Shown: positions 62,210 to 64,000 of the stretch, piece after piece
How the letters are laid out: each line of letters starts with the position of its first letter
Position numbering within the stretch: the stretch's first letter is position 1
DNA from: GCA-2705995 sp965661625
GTDB taxonomy: Bacteria > Bacteroidota > Bacteroidia > Flavobacteriales_G > Salibacteraceae
Reading direction: 5' to 3'
NCBI GenBank assembly: GCA_965661625.1
Contig: CBFIEM010000016.1
Location: forward strand, 1-64,000
Length of the DNA: 64,000 nt
Made by a program: the position numbers and the translations under genes
Notes under the pieces: generated by a model
The model's database searches: none
What the model saw: the letters and a program-made list of their open reading frames with translations, nothing else
What the model was told of the DNA's origin: nothing

Positions 62210-64000
62210 ATGCAAGCAGCTAAATCGAACGCACTTTTCTTAGGCAGCAACCCCATTATTGATCAGGAAAAATCCATAAACGGGTCTTTTTGTTTGCGCA
62301 ATGGAAAAGCGTTTTACAAAATTGATCATTATGACCGCATGCCTCCCTTTCTGATGACGCTGGTAAGCAGCTCCAATCATTGGATGTTTTTAGCGAGTAA
62401 CGGTGGTATAACAGCTGGAAGAAGAAATCCAGAACAAGCATTATTCCCCTACTACACCGATGACAAACTCATTGACCTAGCTGCGAAAACAGGTGCCATA
62501 ACTGCTATGCACGTTACACGCAATAATCAAACTTTTCTTTGGGAGCCCTTTAATCAAGGAAACATACCCGTTTATCGCATTGACCGGGCACTCTACAAAG
62601 CTGTACATGGAAATGAAGTACAGTTTGAAGAAACGAATCATGATCTAGGGCTCACCTTCACCTATACCTGGACATTTTCCAATAAATACGGTTTCGTGCG
62701 CCAATCAACAGTTCGTTCAATCCAGAACGCGCCAGTACAAATCACCTGTTTGGATGGAATTCAAAACATCCTACCTGCTTTTGTAGGAAGTGACCTTCAA
62801 AATAGCCGCTCTACGCTAGTAGATGCATACAAAAAGAATGAGATTGATGCGAAAACAGGTCTGGGAATTTACAGCCTCAGTGCTCGGATAGTAGATCGTG
62901 CTGAACCCAGCGAAGCGCTCGGGGCCAATGTAGTTTGGACTACCTGTGAACATGCAGACGGCTTCTTAACAAGCAATGAGCAACTCCCTAAGTTTAGACT
63001 TGGTCAAGAACTGGAGCCAGAGTTGGAATCAAAAGCGATTAAAGGTGCATACCTCTTCAGCACCAGTTTTACGCTTGAAGGCGAGGCCACAAAAATATGG
63101 CACACCATTGCTGATGTTTCGCAGAGCACAGCCCAAGTAGCAAACCTCAACAAGGCTTTAGCTGAGGGCAGCATTACTGAAACCGATTTGATTGCTGATG
63201 TCAATGCCAACCAGAAGGATCTTGAACGCATTGTTGGGCTTGCAGATGGACTGCAGCTAAGTGGAAATAAACCATTAGCTGCAAGGCATTTTTCGAATGT
63301 TTTGTTCAACGTAATGCGCGGTGGTGTTTTCAAGCAAATTGATGCGATTTATAAAACCGACTTCATCCATTTTGTAAAAACATGGAACCTCCCGTTGTAT
63401 GAGGATAAACATCACTTTTTTGAGGCTCTTCCACCTAGCCTCTCTTACGATGACCTTGTTGAACGCGGCATAAGCAATGGCCATCCTGATGTAGTGCGCT
63501 TGTGTCATGAGTTTCTTCCACTTTCATTTAGTAGGCGACATGGAGACCCCTCCAGACCTTGGAACTATTTCAGTATTGAAGTAGTTAACGACAATGGCTT
63601 AGACCAACTCTCTTATGAGGGAAATTGGCGTGACATTTTTCAAAACTGGGAAGCCTTGGCATACTCGTTTCCTACCTTTATTCGCGGAATGATTGCTAAG
63701 TTCTTAAATGCCTCTACCGCAGATGGCTATAATCCTTACCGCATTACCGATGAAGGTATTGATTGGGAAGTAATAGAACCGGGAGATGAATGGTCCTACA
63801 TTGGTTACTGGGGTGATCACCAAATCATCTACCTGCTTAAACTGATGGAACATGCTTCCGAGCACTTTCCTGAAATCTTAACACAGATGCTCAACCAAAA
63901 GGACTTTGTATATGCTCAGGTACCTTACCGGATTCGCAATTACAAAGCCATCAAAGCTAATCCTTACGACACCATTGACTTTGATCATGAGCTTTCCACA
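62210..64000 (+). CDS. Cytoplasmic glucan phosphorylase-like protein (GH149/GH94-like), 3' end outside window
   Basis: The frame stays open from the ATG at 62210 to the last base, 597 codons without stop. No signal peptide is present, so the product is cytoplasmic. It starts with a beta-sandwich-like region (GSFCLRNGKAFYKIDHYDRMPPF, FLASNGGITAGRRN, YGFVRQSTVRSI) and moves into an alpha-rich barrel with NYFSIEVVNDNG, YRITDEGIDWEV and SYIGYWGDHQIIYLLKLME. The layout is that of inverting phosphorylases; I favour GH149 beta-1,3-oligoglucan phosphorylase because of the context and the GYWGDHQIIY segment, but a search is needed. It would release glucose-1-phosphate from imported oligosaccharides. 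It follows the GH30 gene by 12 bases. Confidence 0.78.
   Translation, partial: MQAAKSNALFLGSNPIIDQEKSINGSFCLRNGKAFYKIDHYDRMPPFLMTLVSSSNHWMFLASNGGITAGRRNPEQALFPYYTDDKLIDLAAKTGAITAMHVTRNNQTFLWEPFNQGNIPVYRIDRALYKAVHGNEVQFEETNHDLGLTFTYTWTFSNKYGFVRQSTVRSIQNAPVQITCLDGIQNILPAFVGSDLQNSRSTLVDAYKKNEIDAKTGLGIYSLSARIVDRAEPSEALGANVVWTTCEHADGFLTSNEQLPKFRLGQELEPELESKAIKGAYLFSTSFTLEGEATKIWHTIADVSQSTAQVANLNKALAEGSITETDLIADVNANQKDLERIVGLADGLQLSGNKPLAARHFSNVLFNVMRGGVFKQIDAIYKTDFIHFVKTWNLPLYEDKHHFFEALPPSLSYDDLVERGISNGHPDVVRLCHEFLPLSFSRRHGDPSRPWNYFSIEVVNDNGLDQLSYEGNWRDIFQNWEALAYSFPTFIRGMIAKFLNASTADGYNPYRITDEGIDWEVIEPGDEWSYIGYWGDHQIIYLLKLMEHASEHFPEILTQMLNQKDFVYAQVPYRIRNYKAIKANPYDTIDFDHELST

Overview
This window looks like chromosomal DNA from a marine member of the Bacteroidota, probably Flavobacteriales. 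The evidence is several secreted proteins with C-terminal type IX secretion (T9SS) sorting domains, a T9SS plug-type protein, promoters of the Bacteroidota form TTG-N19-TAnnTTTG, a complete Na+-translocating NADH:quinone reductase operon, Na+-coupled symporters, and a TonB-dependent receptor paired with a DUF4249 lipoprotein. I see no rRNA, tRNA, CRISPR array, prophage or intact insertion sequence. No gene-free stretch exceeds about 240 bases.

Layout. 1-8635: a 5'-truncated NfeD-type membrane protease, two secreted T9SS substrates with CxxCH motifs, a sodium:solute symporter, recR, and a glycosyltransferase fused to a sugar-transferase-like membrane domain. 8684-14507: a 2-oxoacid dehydrogenase E2, a DnaQ-like exonuclease, a fumarylacetoacetate hydrolase family enzyme, a PqqB-like metallo-hydrolase, a PagL-like outer-membrane deacylase, a head-GIN lipoprotein and a small membrane protein. 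14504-21689: apbE and nqrFEDCBA on the minus strand; transcription runs nqrA to nqrF, meets a terminator, then apbE. 21766-29324: T9SS plug protein, apaG, pruA, a DivIC/FtsB-like protein and both methylmalonyl-CoA mutase subunits. 29347-35928: an SLC13 transporter, the TonB receptor with DUF4249 partner, hutI and a DUF2141 protein. 35934-44219: mostly minus-strand secreted or lipid-related proteins, a TPR/LuxR-type regulator split by an in-frame TAG, and a methyltransferase, with a short palindromic element between the last two.

44424-64000 is the most distinctive part. A divergent promoter region separates two leftward genes for T9SS proteins built from Cys-rich, glucan-binding-like modules (one of them broken by a deletion) from a rightward operon of at least eleven genes. 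That operon has a NUDIX-type regulator, a clan GH-A glycosidase, an Na+/sugar symporter, two outer-membrane beta-barrels, two lipoproteins that look carbohydrate-binding, a small GH16-like lipoprotein, an MFS sugar porter, a GH16 laminarinase-type lipoprotein, a GH30 lipoprotein and an unfinished cytoplasmic phosphorylase-like gene. Together they suggest use of a laminarin-like beta-1,3/1,6-glucan. The locus has no SusC/SusD pair inside the window, so the two barrels are candidates for the outer-membrane uptake step.

Sodium coupling recurs: Nqr pumps Na+ out, and two SSS symporters and one SLC13 transporter could use the gradient. Several genes carry a TAnnTTTG box ending exactly four bases before the ATG, which suggests leaderless or nearly leaderless mRNAs.
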